Source: Spirochaetales bacterium (GTDB lineage: Bacteria > Spirochaetota > Spirochaetia > SZUA-6 > DRHE01). From it: a DNA stretch of 5,340 nucleotides. Location: positions 1-5,340 of the forward strand of contig JAFGQJ010000039.1 of assembly GCA_016935715.1 (NCBI GenBank), in the 5' to 3' direction. Below the pieces are notes generated by a model. The model was not told where the DNA came from, made no database searches, and saw only the letters and a list, made by a program, of their open reading frames with translations. A program made the position numbers and the translations under genes. Of the stretch, positions 5,281 to 5,340 are shown in pieces (position 1 is the stretch's first letter; each line of letters opens with the position of its first letter).

Positions 5281-5310
5281 TTGACCTTGGGAAAATCAAG
5301 GGTCTATACT
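5281..5310 (+). promoter_or_regulatory. Strong sigma-70 promoter reading rightward out of the window
   Basis: TTGACC (5281-5286) and TATACT (5305-5310) each match the consensus at 5 of 6 positions, with an 18-bp spacer. The expected start is near 5317. No start codon in a plausible context occurs before the window ends at 5340, so the regulated gene lies outside. The region after the -10 is AT-rich, as expected for a leader. Confidence 0.65.
5285..5301. promoter_or_regulatory. Inverted repeat in the promoter spacer, possible operator
   Basis: CCTTG (5285-5289) and CAAGG (5297-5301) form an inverted repeat separated by GGAAAAT. With one extra G in the right arm it extends to GACCTTG and CAAGGGTC. 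It occupies the spacer between the -35 and -10 of the rightward promoter and lies at the start region of the leftward one, a suitable place for a repressor. The arms are short, so chance remains likely. Confidence 0.25.
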
Positions 5311-5331
5311 GTTTCTGATTGTTTTGGTGAA
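5303..5331 (-). promoter_or_regulatory. Candidate leftward promoter of the minus-strand gene
   Basis: On the minus strand TTCACC (5331-5326) and TATAGA (5308-5303) are 17 bp apart and each match 4 of 6 consensus positions. The -10 overlaps the -10 of the rightward promoter on the opposite strand. The start would be near 5296, with a leader of about 52 nt before ATG 5244. It is weaker than the rightward promoter, and the two could compete for polymerase. Confidence 0.35.
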
Positions 5332-5340
5332 GCACAGCGA

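Overview
This 5.3 kb window is GC-rich, tightly packed bacterial chromosome with no sign of mobile DNA. A spirochaete is the best guess. The support is indirect: signal peptides ending in -FAQ or -AAQ, several TPR envelope proteins placed between two housekeeping enzymes, and relaxed lipobox-like signals. No single marker proves it.

Layout. Positions 1-42 may hold the tail of an upstream gene whose last residues resemble the final strand of a PASTA domain. rpe (ribulose-phosphate 3-epimerase, 66-728) follows, with an extended -10 box placed so that its transcript may be leaderless. After a 53-nt AT-richer gap come three genes of unassigned function that look like an envelope module. The first (782-1738) is an exported TPR plus coiled-coil protein. 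The second (1735-2946) is an exported beta-rich protein with a Pro/Glu linker and a helical tail, joined to the first by an ATGA overlap. The third (2987-4099) has an N-terminal TPR domain, one membrane helix, a Gln/Ala/Pro linker and a C-terminal domain that may be an OB-fold. dtd (D-aminoacyl-tRNA deacylase, 4096-4545) overlaps the third gene by ATGA. On the minus strand and convergent with dtd is an exported alpha-helical, possibly HEAT-like protein (4564-5244).

Regulation. Genes 66-4545 read as one co-oriented run. A good promoter candidate lies inside the 3' end of the second envelope gene (2884-2912), exactly where codon use turns AT-rich. It could drive the TPR-membrane gene and dtd separately. 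A hairpin follows it, and the start of the next gene lacks a clear Shine-Dalgarno. At the right end a near-consensus sigma-70 promoter (5281-5310) points rightward to a gene outside the window. A weaker leftward promoter for the minus-strand gene overlaps its -10 box, with a small inverted repeat between the elements. Inside the minus-strand gene is a perfect 20-bp palindrome.

How the genes fit together. rpe and dtd are housekeeping enzymes (pentose phosphate cycle and translation quality control). The three genes between them look like parts of one periplasm or inner-membrane assembly, because two have protein-interaction repeats, two have signal peptides and one has a membrane anchor. No known system could be assigned from the sequence alone.
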